Shown: one piece after another, positions 50,801-55,217 of the stretch
Layout of the letters: every line of letters begins with the position of its first letter
Numbering within the stretch: the first letter of the stretch is position 1
Assembly (NCBI GenBank): GCA_029718625.1
Contig: CM056380.1
Coordinates: forward strand, 44,439,689-44,503,688
Reading direction: 5' to 3'
Length of the DNA: 64,000 nt
DNA from: Synaphobranchus kaupii
Taxonomy: Eukaryota > Chordata > Actinopteri > Anguilliformes > Synaphobranchidae
Position numbers and translations under genes: made by a program
Notes under the pieces: generated by a model
The model's input: only the letters and a program-made list of their open reading frames with translations
Databases searched by the model: none
What the model was told of the DNA's origin: nothing

Positions 50801-53467
50801 CTTTCTCTGTCCTCCACCCTGGGATTAACCCCACCACATTACACTACACTGAACTTTCTCTGTCCTCCACCCTGGGATTAACCCCATCACATTACACTAC
50901 ACTGTACTTTCTCTGTCCTCCACCCCTGGGATTAACCCCATCACATTACACTACACTACTTTCTCTGTCCTCCACCCTGGGATTAACCCCATCACATTAC
51001 ACTACACTGTACTTTCTCTGTCCTCCACCCTGGGATTAACCCCATCACATTACACTACACTGTACTTTCTCTGTCCTCCACCCTGGGATTAACCCCATCA
51101 AATTACACTACACTGAACTTTCTCTGCCCTCTGACCTCAAACTGACCTCCACGCTGCCCCACCCCCACGGTTATAATCCCCACAGAGCCCACCATCCCCT
51201 CTCTCCTCTCCCCTGACACGAATCCCCATGCTGCCCCTGTCTTTTTTCTCTGTATGGGCTGTGATGCACACACTGAGATTGGCGCACATGAAACAAGATG
51301 GCATCTGTCATGGGAGTGGTTTCATTGAGCGAATGTGTTCACTGTGTCCTCCTCTCCTGCAGGTGGTGCTCTCACTCAGGTGTGCTGGAGTGCCTTCAAG
51401 GAAGCGACCCTCTCGTGAGGTGAGTTTGCTTCCCTCCGCCTCCCCCAAACCCATCCAGGCACCGTAAACACAACCAGAACCCGACAGCTCTGTCATGGTT
51501 CTTGATTATCACTGAACCATAAAAAAGAGACAAGCAGTCTGTTTCAGGTGAAACAAGTATGTTATCTGTTTATTATAGGGCAGCAGTGGACACAACAAAA
51601 AAAAAAACCGCAATAAGTCCTCTATACAGGTGGACAGTGATTAAACGACAATGGCTATAGCTAGTTGCAAGGTTTGCATCAGTGTGTTTTGATCAGTCTG
51701 GCAGTGATGAACTAGACCAAGATGGGCTGCTTGAATAAGACAACTGGTCGAAACACATTACATTTATTTAGCAGACGCTTTTATCCAAAGCGACGTACAG
51801 TAAGTGCGTACAGAGACATCATCATCATTACAGAACAGACAAGGCAAAGCACATCCTTTGCATAATGTAGCAGCTATCCCTAGCAATGAACGTTGACTGT
51901 AGTTCACAGTAAGCTGTGGGCAAATCAGCAACACCACACTTCCATTCCAAATACTATTATAAACTATGCTATTATAAACCATTCCAAATCTATTATAAAC
52001 TATACTATTATAAACCATTCCAAATACTATTATAAACCATTCCAAATACTATTATAAACTATAATAAACAGACAGGAAAACACAGGGAACAGGGAACTGA
52101 TATTCCTAGGTGAGGATATCAGTGAAGGTGGAGTCTGAAGAGGTGTGTCTTCAGGCCTCGACGGAATGCAGGCAGGGTTGGACAACACGTTGATGCTAAC
52201 CTTGTTAATCTTAAGTAGCTACTTAAGAAACCCACCTTGTAGAGCTATAGATGGAAAGTGCTGGGCGTGTGCACTTTTTTATTTTTGATTGGGTTGATGG
52301 CTGACCAGGTTTCCCCCCCCCCACCTCCAGCTTTCCCCGGGAGTCCAACAGATTGATCGACCTTCCAGACGACTACAGCGCCCTCATCAACCAAGCCTCC
52401 AGCTTCACGTGAGCCGCACAGCCCACTCTATAACTGAAATGGCGCTAGCGTTGATGGCGCTGATAGGAGATTCATGCGGTTGTGGCGGGTTTGCTGAGTG
52501 CTGTCGTGTGCCCCTGCCCAGGTGCCCTAAGTCTGGCGGGGAGAAGTCTCGGGCCCCCACCCTGTGCCTGGTGTGTGGCGCCATGCTCTGCTCCCAGAGT
52601 TACTGTTGCCAAACAGAGCTGGAGGGAGAGGATGTGGGAGCCTGCACCGCCCACACCTTCACCTGCGGAGCCGGAGTCGGTATCTTCCTCAGGTAACCCT
52701 CACCAGACTCGGCTCCCTCAACGGCCTTACACCAGCTTATCAATAATCCCCCTCCGCCGCCTCCCCTATCCCAGAAACCCCTCCGCCGCCTCCCCTATCC
52801 CAGAAACCCCTCTGCCATCTCCCCTATCCCAGAAACCCCTCTGCCGCCTCCCCTATCCCAGAAACCCCTCTGCTGCCTCCCCTATGCCAGAACGTGTAAT
52901 GCTAGCACATGCGAGCGAGTGGCTGAGCGTGTGTCTGTCGCTGCTCCAGGGTCAGAGAGAGTCAGGTGCTGTTCCTGGCTGGGAAGACAAAAGGCTGTTT
53001 CTATGCCCCACCTTATCTGGACGACTACGGCGAGACGGACCAGGGCCTCAGGTGAGCTCCGCCTTCTGTAGGATCTGCACTCTTTCTCTCTCCCCGTTTG
53101 GCCAGTTTTGGGCTTTCAGTGGAATTCAACTTTCCCCACCGTGTTCCATCTCTCTGTTAGTCTTCGGTCTAATCTCCATCTTTGTGTTCTGCAGTGTTCA
53201 GCATTTTCTCCTTTATTGTAGTATTCAGCTTCTCTCTCTGTGTTCTGAAGTGTTAAGCTTTCTCTCTCACTCACATACACACTGTCTCTCTGTTCTCTCT
53301 CTCATTCCCTCTCTCACACACTCAGACGGGGGAATCCACTGCATCTGTGTGTGGAGAGATACAGGAAGATCCAGAAGCTCTGGCGCCAGCACAGCATCAC
53401 AGAGGAGATCGGCCACGCCCAGGAGGCCAACCAGACGCTGGTGGGCATCGACTGGCAGCACTTGTGA
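7551..53467 (+). CDS. ubr2: E3 ubiquitin-protein ligase UBR2 (whole gene, 47 coding exons per transcript)
   Basis: UBR2 is a RING-type N-recognin of the Arg/N-degron pathway. It binds destabilising N-terminal residues and ubiquitinates the substrate for the proteasome, working with an E2 of the RAD6/UBE2A-B type in nucleus and cytosol. In mammals it is also needed in meiosis. The joined exons give 5,265 nt, 1,754 residues plus stop, against 1,755 in human from memory. Domains: UBR box (about 101-168, all Cys/His zinc ligands present, Asp120 at the site expected to hold the N-terminal amine); ClpS-like N-domain (about 225-300, with N234-D235); helical body; basic charged helix (about 1025-1065); RING-H2 (C1110, C1113, C1170, H1172, H1175, C1178, C1211, C1214); and a C-terminal Cys-rich autoinhibitory domain (about 1617-1754). 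Introns are GT-AG and phases join throughout. Sequence agreement with UBR2 rather than UBR1, and the adjacent prph2, fix the identity. Most introns carry transposons or minisatellites, yet no exon is broken. Confidence 0.97.
7813..8250. repeat. cluster of CTAACGTTAG-type palindromes
   Basis: The palindromic octamer TAACGTTA recurs at about 7815, 7935, 7971, 8027 and 8242, usually as CTAACGTTAG, within 700 bp of the start codon. A related GTAACGTAACGTTGC lies near 8491. The cluster marks the first-intron edge of the promoter; its function is unknown. Confidence 0.6.
8568..9275. mobile_element. foldback element with long inverted arms
   Basis: The left end begins CAGTGGTTCTCAAG, a hAT-like terminus. 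Arms with TATGCTGGTTTTAGTTCCAA and GCAATTGCAATCCCAG are matched by the complement near 9225-9275. The interior is A/T-rich and non-coding. The exact right boundary and target duplication are not clear. Confidence 0.6.
12225..12630. repeat. dispersed teleost repeat, copy 1 (GCAGACGCTTTTATCC type)
   Basis: Starts ACATTACATTTATTTAGC, includes CTTTTATCCAAAGCGACG, then an internal tandem of about 35 bp (ATTCCAAATACTATTATAAA), and ends near GAATGCAGGCAGGGTTGGA. A near-identical copy lies at 51755-52182 in the last part of the same gene. Shorter relatives of the CTTTTATCC motif occur near 12035 and 16115. The transposon class is not assigned. Confidence 0.75.
12788..13047 (+). CDS. ubr2: ubr2 exon 2 (residues 29-115)
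   Basis: Reads [16 protein letters not shown] and ends at GEPTYSC plus two bases of Arg115. Contains C101 and C114, the first zinc ligands of the UBR box. Acceptor CTTACAG, donor GTATGA, ends in phase 2. Confidence 0.97.
13085..13345. repeat. 33-bp minisatellite in ubr2 intron 2
   Basis: Eight copies of a unit containing CACATGCAGTCCCCACACAT, mostly at exact 33-bp spacing from 13124 onwards. It starts only about 37 bp after the exon 2 donor. Confidence 0.85.
14212..14290 (+). CDS. ubr2: ubr2 exon 3 (residues 115-141)
   Basis: Central UBR box: C117, Asp120, C123, C126, C129, H135 and H138. The stretch [14 protein letters not shown] matches the family. 79 nt, donor GTAAGA. Confidence 0.97.
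14519..14875. repeat. 41-bp minisatellite in ubr2 intron 3
   Basis: Nine copies with a strict 41-bp period (14519, 14560, on to 14847), unit beginning CTCCAGCCCCACTTCTGTCT. Single-base variants occur between copies. Long minus-strand open frames here result from a period that is not a multiple of three. Confidence 0.9.
15303..15712 (-). mobile_element. Sleeping-Beauty-like Tc1 right end fused to half of the shared palindromic module
   Basis: Positions 15303-15468 are one arm of the shared palindrome (CCAATTCCCATAGAG through GGATATGTGACCAAATA). From 15469 to 15712 follows the end of a Sleeping-Beauty-like element, closing with CCGACTTCAACTG and the TA at 15713-15714. The opposite end is missing. 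Confidence 0.75.
15883..15993 (+). CDS. ubr2: ubr2 exon 4 (residues 142-178)
   Basis: Finishes the UBR box: [17 protein letters not shown], with C151, C153, Asp155, C165 and H168. 111 nt, donor GTGAGT. Confidence 0.97.
16917..17047 (+). CDS. ubr2: ubr2 exon 5 (residues 179-222)
   Basis: Starts [16 protein letters not shown], ends GLEP plus two bases. Links the UBR box to the ClpS-like domain. Donor GTATGT, acceptor TTGCAG. Confidence 0.96.
17476..17614 (+). CDS. ubr2: ubr2 exon 6 (residues 222-268), ClpS-like N-domain
   Basis: Contains [16 protein letters not shown], the ClpS-type N-D motif that recognises bulky hydrophobic (type 2) N-degrons, followed by [17 protein letters not shown]. Donor GTGAGT. 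Confidence 0.97.
17910..18583. mobile_element. Tc1-like element (CAGTGCATCCGG end) carrying one arm of the shared module
   Basis: The left end CAGTGCATCCGGAAAGTATT follows a TA at 17908-17909. The right end GCACTG is followed by TA at 18584-18585 but is eroded. Positions 18166-18539 are one arm of the shared palindromic module, stopping close to its centre of symmetry. Confidence 0.7.
18661..19202. mobile_element. Tc1-like foldback element (CACTAGCGTTCAAAAG end) with a module fragment
   Basis: The ends CACTAGCGTTCAAAAGTTTG and its inverted near-copy at 19180-19202 enclose about 120 bp of the shared module (18823-18943). A TA precedes the left end; the right one has changed to TT. Confidence 0.7.
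19395..19457 (+). CDS. ubr2: ubr2 exon 7 (residues 269-289)
   Basis: [19 protein letters not shown], end of the ClpS-like domain. 63 nt, preceded directly by a GT microsatellite (19339-19380). Confidence 0.96.
19893..21073. mobile_element. Tc1-like foldback element (CAGTCGTGAAAAAGTAAG end) enclosing the shared module
   Basis: Both ends are flanked by TA (19891-19892 and 21074-21075). Inverted arms, including AAAGTAAGTACACCCTCAAA, enclose a nearly symmetrical copy of the shared module at 20201-20747. It is non-coding, 1,181 bp. Confidence 0.8.
21466..21586 (+). CDS. ubr2: ubr2 exon 8 (residues 290-330)
   Basis: [18 protein letters not shown] through LGHVISYS. The acceptor TGCAG sits at the end of a 230-bp GT-rich tract, so the usual pyrimidine tract is replaced by GT repeats. 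Ends in phase 1. Confidence 0.95.
21747..22935. mobile_element. chimeric Tc1-like element with mismatched ends around the shared module
   Basis: The left end is Sleeping-Beauty-like (CAGTTGAAGTCGGAAGTTTA after TA 21745-21746). The shared palindromic module is complete at 22009-22683. The right side does not return to the Sleeping-Beauty-like arm but passes into another Tc1-type arm ending near GTGTTACTGTCCAATGAATT (about 22900-22920). The right boundary is approximate. Confidence 0.65.
22984..23091 (+). CDS. ubr2: ubr2 exon 9 (residues 330-366)
   Basis: [18 protein letters not shown] through DSKMWK. The acceptor follows GT then CT microsatellites (22935-22982). Donor GTGAGA. Confidence 0.96.
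23192..23280 (+). CDS. ubr2: ubr2 exon 10 (residues 366-395)
   Basis: [19 protein letters not shown] through FAIQFAK, ends in phase 0 immediately before the alternative exon pair. Intron 9 is only 100 bp. Confidence 0.96.
23519..23617 (+). CDS. ubr2: ubr2 exon 11a (alternative, residues 396-428)
   Basis: 33 codons beginning [17 protein letters not shown] and ending LFTVPTM, acceptor TTTTAG, donor GTGAGT. Starts and ends in phase 0, as does 11b. It shares 19 of 33 residues with 11b and corresponds to the NYQQLQRDFMEDD version known from mammalian UBR2. Confidence 0.93.
23691..23789 (+). CDS. ubr2: ubr2 exon 11b (alternative, residues 396-428)
   Basis: 33 codons beginning [17 protein letters not shown] and ending IFTVPSL, acceptor CCATTAG, donor GTGAGT. 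Same length and phase as 11a, 73 bp downstream of it. Corresponds to the second version known from mammalian UBR2 isoforms. Including both would insert 33 extra residues in frame; including either alone gives the normal protein length. Confidence 0.93.
24205..24902. mobile_element. non-coding element with GTGTCCGAATCAG inverted ends
   Basis: The left end GGGCTGTGTCCGAATCAG is matched by the complement GGGCCGTGTCCGAATCAG at the right end. There is no transposase and I could not define a target duplication, so the superfamily is not assigned. Located in the intron after exon 11b. Confidence 0.6.
24985..25145. repeat. short degenerate minisatellite in intron 11
   Basis: About five imperfect copies of a unit of roughly 27 bp with GTGTGAGGGTGAACTCTGAC, ending about 20 bp before the exon 12 acceptor. 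Confidence 0.65.
25165..25328 (+). CDS. ubr2: ubr2 exon 12 (residues 429-483)
   Basis: [18 protein letters not shown] through [11 protein letters not shown]. Acceptor CTACCAG, donor GTAAGG, ends in phase 2. Confidence 0.96.
25855..25954 (+). CDS. ubr2: ubr2 exon 13 (residues 483-516)
   Basis: [17 protein letters not shown] through LELLKCMQ. Donor GTGAAC, phase 0. Confidence 0.96.
26233..28415. repeat. 2.2-kb, 28-bp G-rich minisatellite in ubr2 intron 13
   Basis: About 78 tandem copies of a 28-bp unit, TATTGGGGGAGGGTAGTGTA followed by TTTGTATG. The first copies read GGATAGTATA, later ones GGGTAGTGTA. A variant with TATTTTTTCTATG recurs five times between 27860 and 28280 at about 87 or 115 bp spacing, a higher-order pattern. 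It occupies most of the intron and ends 34 bp before exon 14. Confidence 0.97.
28450..28578 (+). CDS. ubr2: ubr2 exon 14 (residues 517-559)
   Basis: [19 protein letters not shown] through MMQEWCATD. Acceptor TCTCTCAG just after the minisatellite, donor GTGAGT. Confidence 0.96.
28949..29132 (+). CDS. ubr2: ubr2 exon 15 (residues 560-621)
   Basis: [19 protein letters not shown] through [10 protein letters not shown]. Ends in phase 1, donor GTAGGA. Confidence 0.96.
29351..29532. mobile_element. short palindromic element (hAT-like MITE)
   Basis: CCCCAACCCTGTTCCTGGAG at the left is matched by its complement at 29506-29525, with a second pair around the TTAGGGTTG/CAACCCTAA motif. About 180 bp, non-coding. 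Confidence 0.65.
29772..30682 (-). mobile_element. internally deleted Tc1-like element nested in the Sleeping-Beauty-like copy
   Basis: The ends are CAGATCCTTTCCAAAAAATT and its inverted near-copy, with TA duplicated on both sides (29770-29771, 30683-30684). The arms are about 240 bp long and nearly symmetrical. Between them, on the minus strand (30370 to about 30011), lies the N-terminal third of a transposase: a helix-turn-helix region with [19 protein letters not shown] and a second DNA-binding segment. The catalytic domain is absent, and the frame runs into the left arm. Confidence 0.85.
30852..31864 (+). pseudogene. Tc1/Sleeping-Beauty-like transposase pseudogene
   Basis: Starts [19 protein letters not shown] and breaks at TGA 30945-30947 after a one-base deletion. 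It resumes in another frame through the paired-like DNA-binding domain and the first catalytic Asp (SDETKIELF, codon 31307). It breaks again near 31500-31562 and closes with the second Asp (NDP, 31583) and Glu (NPIENLW, 31675), ending TAA 31862. DDE residues are present but the frame is shifted at least twice, so it is not functional. Confidence 0.88.
32251..32312 (+). CDS. ubr2: ubr2 exon 16 (residues 621-641)
   Basis: [19 protein letters not shown]. 62 nt, acceptor CTCTTCAG, donor GTGAGA. Confidence 0.95.
32454..32564 (+). CDS. ubr2: ubr2 exon 17 (residues 642-678)
   Basis: [18 protein letters not shown] through NGFSLVNQ. The internal GTACAT after CAQ is coding (VHAGMWR), and the donor is the GTGAGC at 32565. 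Confidence 0.95.
32925..32990 (+). CDS. ubr2: ubr2 exon 18 (residues 679-700)
   Basis: [18 protein letters not shown] through MLQ. 66 nt, donor GTGAGT. Confidence 0.96.
33083..33205 (+). CDS. ubr2: ubr2 exon 19 (residues 701-741)
   Basis: [19 protein letters not shown] through NRENANK. The donor GTGTTG is weak compared with the other introns of the gene; intron 18 is 92 bp. Confidence 0.94.
33344..33407 (+). CDS. ubr2: ubr2 exon 20 (residues 742-763)
   Basis: [18 protein letters not shown]. 64 nt, donor GTAAGT, phase 1. Confidence 0.96.
33568..33702. repeat. (GAGT)n microsatellite in intron 20
   Basis: About 34 uninterrupted TGAG repeats, apparently without a mismatch. Long minus-strand open frames of LTHS repeats are translations of this tract. 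Confidence 0.95.
33823..33947 (+). CDS. ubr2: ubr2 exon 21 (residues 763-804)
   Basis: [19 protein letters not shown] through ELVKALPEN. The acceptor TTTTTCAG follows a GT tract. Confidence 0.96.
34347..34399 (+). CDS. ubr2: ubr2 exon 22 (residues 805-822)
   Basis: [17 protein letters not shown] plus two bases. 53 nt, donor GTAGGT. Confidence 0.95.
34483..34585 (+). CDS. ubr2: ubr2 exon 23 (residues 822-856)
   Basis: [18 protein letters not shown] through YSRADQSK. Intron 22 is only 83 bp. Donor GTGCCA is weak. Confidence 0.95.
34817..34865 (+). CDS. ubr2: ubr2 exon 24 (residues 857-873)
   Basis: [16 protein letters not shown]. 49 nt, acceptor TTGTACAG, donor GTACAG. Confidence 0.94.
35185..35339 (+). 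CDS. ubr2: ubr2 exon 25 (residues 873-924)
   Basis: [18 protein letters not shown] through SESMLQR. Donor GTGAGT. Confidence 0.96.
35675..35777 (+). CDS. ubr2: ubr2 exon 26 (residues 925-959)
   Basis: [18 protein letters not shown] through FTLKIS. The acceptor lies 23 bp after a GT tract. Ends in phase 1. Confidence 0.95.
36082..36191 (+). CDS. ubr2: ubr2 exon 27 (residues 959-995)
   Basis: [19 protein letters not shown] through MIRWILK. Donor GTACGT. Confidence 0.96.
36466..36482 (+). promoter_or_regulatory. CTCF-like motif in intron 27
   Basis: ACACCAGAGGGCAGCAG fits the CTCF core consensus (CCANNAGRKGGCR). Sequence match only. Confidence 0.3.
36850..36930 (+). CDS. ubr2: ubr2 exon 28 (residues 996-1022)
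   Basis: [19 protein letters not shown] through QSQEE. Less conserved linker before the charged helix. Confidence 0.94.
37051..37232 (+). CDS. ubr2: ubr2 exon 29 (residues 1023-1083)
   Basis: [19 protein letters not shown] through [12 protein letters not shown]. The highly charged helix ([19 protein letters not shown]) lies next to the RING; in UBR ligands this region contacts the E2. Donor GTACAC opens straight into a CA-rich minisatellite. Confidence 0.96.
37235..37700. repeat. CA-rich minisatellite in intron 29
   Basis: Irregular tandem copies built from ACACACACCTGGAGCACAGG and (CA)n, about 460 bp. Confidence 0.85.
37935..38134 (+). CDS. ubr2: ubr2 exon 30 (residues 1083-1150), start of RING-H2
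   Basis: A variable linker, then [19 protein letters not shown] with RING Cys1110 and Cys1113. Acceptor CTCTCGTAG, donor GTGAGC. Confidence 0.96.
38279..38372 (+). CDS. ubr2: ubr2 exon 31 (residues 1150-1181), RING-H2 centre
   Basis: [17 protein letters not shown], then [13 protein letters not shown] with C1170, H1172, H1175 and C1178. Donor GTGAGC. Confidence 0.97.
38390..38600. repeat. GACGGACAGACA-rich low-complexity tract
   Basis: GGACGGACGGACAGACAGAC-type repeats degrade over about 200 bp after exon 31. Confidence 0.7.
38703..40131. repeat. 1.4-kb, 34-bp minisatellite in ubr2 intron 31
   Basis: About 41 copies of TTAGACGCTGTGTGACGTGT plus GGCGCAGTCGATGG, with alternation at fixed positions (GACGTG/GATGTG, GGCGCA/GGTGCA, GTCGAT/GACGAT, GATTAG/GGTTAG) and some shortened copies. 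It runs to within about 13 bp of the exon 32 start. Confidence 0.97.
40144..40302 (+). CDS. ubr2: ubr2 exon 32 (residues 1181-1234), end of RING-H2
   Basis: [18 protein letters not shown], then [18 protein letters not shown] with C1211 and C1214. The acceptor GTGTCTGCAG lies at the minisatellite edge and has almost no pyrimidine tract. Confidence 0.96.
41781..41939. repeat. near-perfect 159-bp hairpin (palindromic MITE)
   Basis: TTTACTAAGACCTTTAGC and ACCAATCATTGGTCATGTTA arms fold back on each other around a loop of about 17 bases near 41855. It is non-coding, in intron 32, and too long for a typical microRNA precursor; best read as a MITE. Confidence 0.75.
42049..42140 (+). CDS. ubr2: ubr2 exon 33 (residues 1234-1265)
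   Basis: [19 protein letters not shown] through KLKPT. The donor GTGGGT at 42141 is chosen because it alone joins exon 34 in frame; the GTATCT at 42145 would shift the phase. Confidence 0.88.
42270..42348 (+). CDS. ubr2: ubr2 exon 34 (residues 1265-1291)
   Basis: [19 protein letters not shown], then RPDLTP. 79 nt. Donor GTAAGT followed almost at once by the long CT/CA repeat array. Confidence 0.94.
42385..43885. repeat. 1.5-kb CTCACACAGACTC-type satellite in ubr2 intron 34
   Basis: Built from short blocks CTCACACAGACTCCCTCAGT, CTCAGTCAGT and CTCTTTCAGT. A higher-order copy exists: 42551-42896 recurs at 42961-43306, offset 410 bp, with no difference that I can see. The absence of TAA, TAG and TGA in one frame yields a 510-codon open frame, which is not a gene. 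Confidence 0.95.
44111..44259 (+). CDS. ubr2: ubr2 exon 35 (residues 1291-1341)
   Basis: [18 protein letters not shown] through [13 protein letters not shown]. Donor GTGAGT. Confidence 0.97.
44419..44474 (+). CDS. ubr2: ubr2 exon 36 (residues 1341-1359)
   Basis: [19 protein letters not shown]. 56 nt, donor GTAACC. Confidence 0.95.
44638..45003 (+). mobile_element. tRNA-derived SINE with 16-bp target duplication
   Basis: The head contains an A-box-like GGTACAACGGTAAGAGC and a B-box-like GTTGTGATCCGAGC, as in RNA polymerase III promoters, and the tail is A-rich. AGGACAGGAGGGAAGG flanks it on both sides (44622-44637 and 45004-45019), a perfect 16-bp duplication. About 366 bp, sense to ubr2, intron 36. 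Confidence 0.88.
45119..45215 (+). CDS. ubr2: ubr2 exon 37 (residues 1360-1392)
   Basis: [19 protein letters not shown] through HFIRLLA. Donor GTGAGC. Confidence 0.96.
45290..45480. repeat. dispersed repeat (ACCAGCCAC type), copy 1
   Basis: Rich in ACCAGCCAC, with AACACAACCTGGTTGGTTAC, ending GTTAATTTCACACCCTGG. About 145 bp is closely matched at 60785-60922 in prph2 intron 2. A TE family common in fish is likely but not named. Confidence 0.7.
45755..45822 (+). CDS. ubr2: ubr2 exon 38 (residues 1392-1414)
   Basis: [18 protein letters not shown] through MFHLL. 68 nt, donor GTGAGG. Confidence 0.95.
45966..47134. mobile_element. Tc1-like foldback element (CAGTGCCCTCCACTATTA end) enclosing the shared module
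   Basis: TA flanks both ends (45964-45965, 47135-47136). The 1,169 bp form one giant palindrome: family-specific outer arms with repeated GGGTGCCAATAATTG motifs, and the complete shared module at 46211-46883, centred near 46546. Non-coding, intron 38. Confidence 0.85.
47225..47360 (+). CDS. ubr2: ubr2 exon 39 (residues 1415-1460)
   Basis: [18 protein letters not shown] through [11 protein letters not shown]. The exon itself begins GTGAGT just after the acceptor CCTCAG. Donor GTATGG. Confidence 0.94.
47897..47993 (+). CDS. ubr2: ubr2 exon 40 (residues 1460-1492)
   Basis: [19 protein letters not shown] through YNVLRTHLG. Acidic and poorly conserved at its start, as in other UBR2 proteins. The acceptor follows a 170-bp GT tract. 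Confidence 0.93.
48081..48211 (+). CDS. ubr2: ubr2 exon 41 (residues 1492-1536)
   Basis: [19 protein letters not shown] through [10 protein letters not shown]. Intron 40 is 87 bp. Donor GTGAGT. Confidence 0.96.
48220..49935. repeat. 61-bp minisatellite split by a LINE in intron 41
   Basis: Units with CCAGCCCCGCCCCCACACAC, AATCAACATGCAGGACAGCC and AAAGCCACATACA occur at 48220-48317 and again, about five copies, at 49646-49935. The LINE at 48318-49645 sits between the two parts. Confidence 0.85.
48318..49645 (+). mobile_element. Rex1-like non-LTR retrotransposon fragment, disabled
   Basis: Reverse-transcriptase motifs [29 protein letters not shown] and KYSDDSTLL are followed by a stop at 48845-48847. 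After a frameshift come [33 protein letters not shown] and the C-terminal [18 protein letters not shown], the order seen in fish Rex1-type elements. The 5' part is missing and the 3' end is a short ATCAT repeat (near 49630). It inserted into a minisatellite, sense to ubr2. Confidence 0.85.
50090..50198 (+). CDS. ubr2: ubr2 exon 42 (residues 1536-1572)
   Basis: [18 protein letters not shown] through LMEPLLQ plus two bases of Trp. Acceptor CTCTGCAG, donor GTACCC. Confidence 0.95.
50222..51125. repeat. 0.9-kb minisatellite in intron 42
   Basis: First about five copies of a unit of roughly 40 bp (CCCTCCACCCTGGGACTAAC type), then about 13 copies of a 53-bp relative (CTCCACCCTGGGATTAACCC type, with CTGAACTTTCTCTGTC). 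Rare variants such as CCACCCCTGGG recur at about 380 bp distance (50548 and 50929), indicating block duplication. Confidence 0.9.
51363..51419 (+). CDS. ubr2: ubr2 exon 43 (residues 1572-1591)
   Basis: [19 protein letters not shown]. 57 nt, donor GTGAGT. Poorly conserved apart from the Trp-Cys pair; placed by phase and splice sites. Confidence 0.85.
51755..52182. repeat. dispersed teleost repeat, copy 2 (GCAGACGCTTTTATCC type)
   Basis: Same orientation and nearly the same sequence as 12225-12630. I see one mismatch in the first 200 bp; the difference in length comes from the internal tandem of about 35 bp. Confidence 0.75.
52331..52408 (+). CDS. ubr2: ubr2 exon 44 (residues 1591-1617)
   Basis: [20 protein letters not shown], then QASSF. 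78 nt, acceptor CACCTCCAG, donor GTGAGC. Confidence 0.95.
52522..52692 (+). CDS. ubr2: ubr2 exon 45 (residues 1617-1674), C-terminal Cys-rich domain
   Basis: [19 protein letters not shown], then [19 protein letters not shown] and CGAGVGIFL. Cys/His-rich UBR autoinhibitory domain, strongly conserved. Donor GTAACC. Confidence 0.97.
52745..52885. repeat. short CCGCCTCCCCTATCCCAGAA minisatellite
   Basis: About five copies of a 30-bp unit, CCCCTCTGCCGCCTCCCCTA type, in intron 45. Confidence 0.85.
52950..53051 (+). CDS. ubr2: ubr2 exon 46 (residues 1674-1708)
   Basis: [20 protein letters not shown] through [10 protein letters not shown]. Acceptor CTGCTCCAG, donor GTGAGC. Confidence 0.97.
53326..53467 (+). 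CDS. ubr2: ubr2 exon 47 (residues 1708-1754, stop)
   Basis: [19 protein letters not shown], then [14 protein letters not shown] and TGA at 53465-53467. The C-terminus GIDWQHL is invariant in UBR2 proteins. Confidence 0.98.
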
Positions 53468-53809
53468 TGTCACGCTGACCCTGCCATAAGGCCACGCCCA
53501 CAAAACCTGGCTGGGCCTTGCTCTCAGACCAGGGGTCCCGCACACGGGACAGAGGTGTTTTTTTTTTTTTGGCAACGTGACCCTAGCTCTGTGCCCCTCC
53601 CTCGCTCTTTCCGAGAGGGGGTGAATGCATGTAGTTTACCTTTTCGTTTTGCTATTATTTCAAGCAGGTTTGCGTTTCTCTTTATTTTTTTCCTCATTTA
53701 AATGTATAAAGGATTTAGACACGCATTGAGCTGTGCAAGTGACCTGCTCCAATGCAACATGAATACCCAGAAGCGTACTTCTGAAAGAATGCCATTTAAT
53801 TTTCCTTTA

Positions 53810-53857
<48 letters not shown>

Positions 53858-54324
53858 CTAGGATAGATGGCTTAAGTTTTGATTTATTAGCCGCTGTTTT
53901 AAAGGAAACAATATCGGTGAGCACAATTTTCTCTGTGTGGAAGCCTGGTTTGGATGAAATTAACAGTAGTTCCTGCTCACCGCAGGATGTTTTCCACACT
54001 GTGATAGCGCCCCCGTCAGGTCGACCCGCGGCTCTGCACTTTGCAGATGAGTGTTTTGTATATGGTGACTCCAGCTTGGGGGAGGATCACGCCTCCACAC
54101 ACACTTACTGCACTTTAACAAAGTGAGCCGCATGTCTTTAAGGAACCCAAAATACATGACATTAAGTGAAAACAAGCCAAGGTAAAGACTCCTGGAGGTG
54201 TGTGTGTGTGCACGCGCGCACGAGCACGTGTTTGAGAGAGATGGAGAGCGAGTGTGTGTCCTTTGTATTTGTGCATGTTAACCTTTTTGTTTCTACCTTG
54301 TGGATGTGTGTGATTTTTTGTGAG

Positions 54325-54358
<34 letters not shown>

Positions 54359-54636
54359 TTCGGGAATTTGAAGCAATGGGTGTGTGTGTGTGTGTGTGTG
54401 TGTGTTGGCAGAGTAATTTTCAAGAGAAAAGTGGTGGTTAAACATGCGTGTCTCGTGTAACAGTACACGCCCCCCCCCTCACCGAAAAACAGTACCATCA
54501 CTGCTGCTAACACTGGAAGTTGGGCTGGGCTATGAGCAGTGGGTACTCTCCCCAGAACAGCTCCGTCATGTACAGCACGTACTCCCATAAAGGACAGCCT
54601 TGGATGAAAGGATCTTTATCTGAGTAATTTCCACTT

Positions 54637-54674
<38 letters not shown>

Positions 54675-55179
54675 CGCGCGCGCGTGTTTGCGTATTTTCT
54701 GAATGTATTTTGATTTGGGCTTTTTGTGTTTTTGTAGTTTTTATGTTTTATAACACTTGTTATTTATGTGAATTCTTATATCCCGTACATAAATGGGGGG
54801 GGGAGGAGTTGGGGGTGTGTCCGGTTTGGAAACTATGAATTAATTTAAAATGCTCCTGTTTGTTTGCTTGTTGATTTGTATTTTTCAATGTGGACTGAGC
54901 ATGTACGGCGACCAGGAAGCAGAGAAATATCCCGTTATATCCTATTATTATTTAGAATTTTTGGGGGTTTTTGGCTTTGTTTCCGTAGTGATCAGCCCTC
55001 AGTGCTTTAATTGGCTTCTTGCAGTGATGTCACTGCTTTCACACAAGCTCTCTTCTATCCTTGGGTCCCTCAGGCTGTGGGGACTGCAGGTGTGCAAGCA
55101 CAGCACCAGGAGACAACCGGCACCTGGCCAGGATAAAACATTTAATACAAAGATGGCACACTATACACGCACACACACA

Positions 55180-55217
<38 letters not shown>

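Noticed and set aside
7551..53467. ubr1 instead of ubr2
   Set aside because: Residue-level agreement throughout (for example the exon 11 versions and the GIDWQHL end), total length and the adjacent prph2 all favour ubr2.
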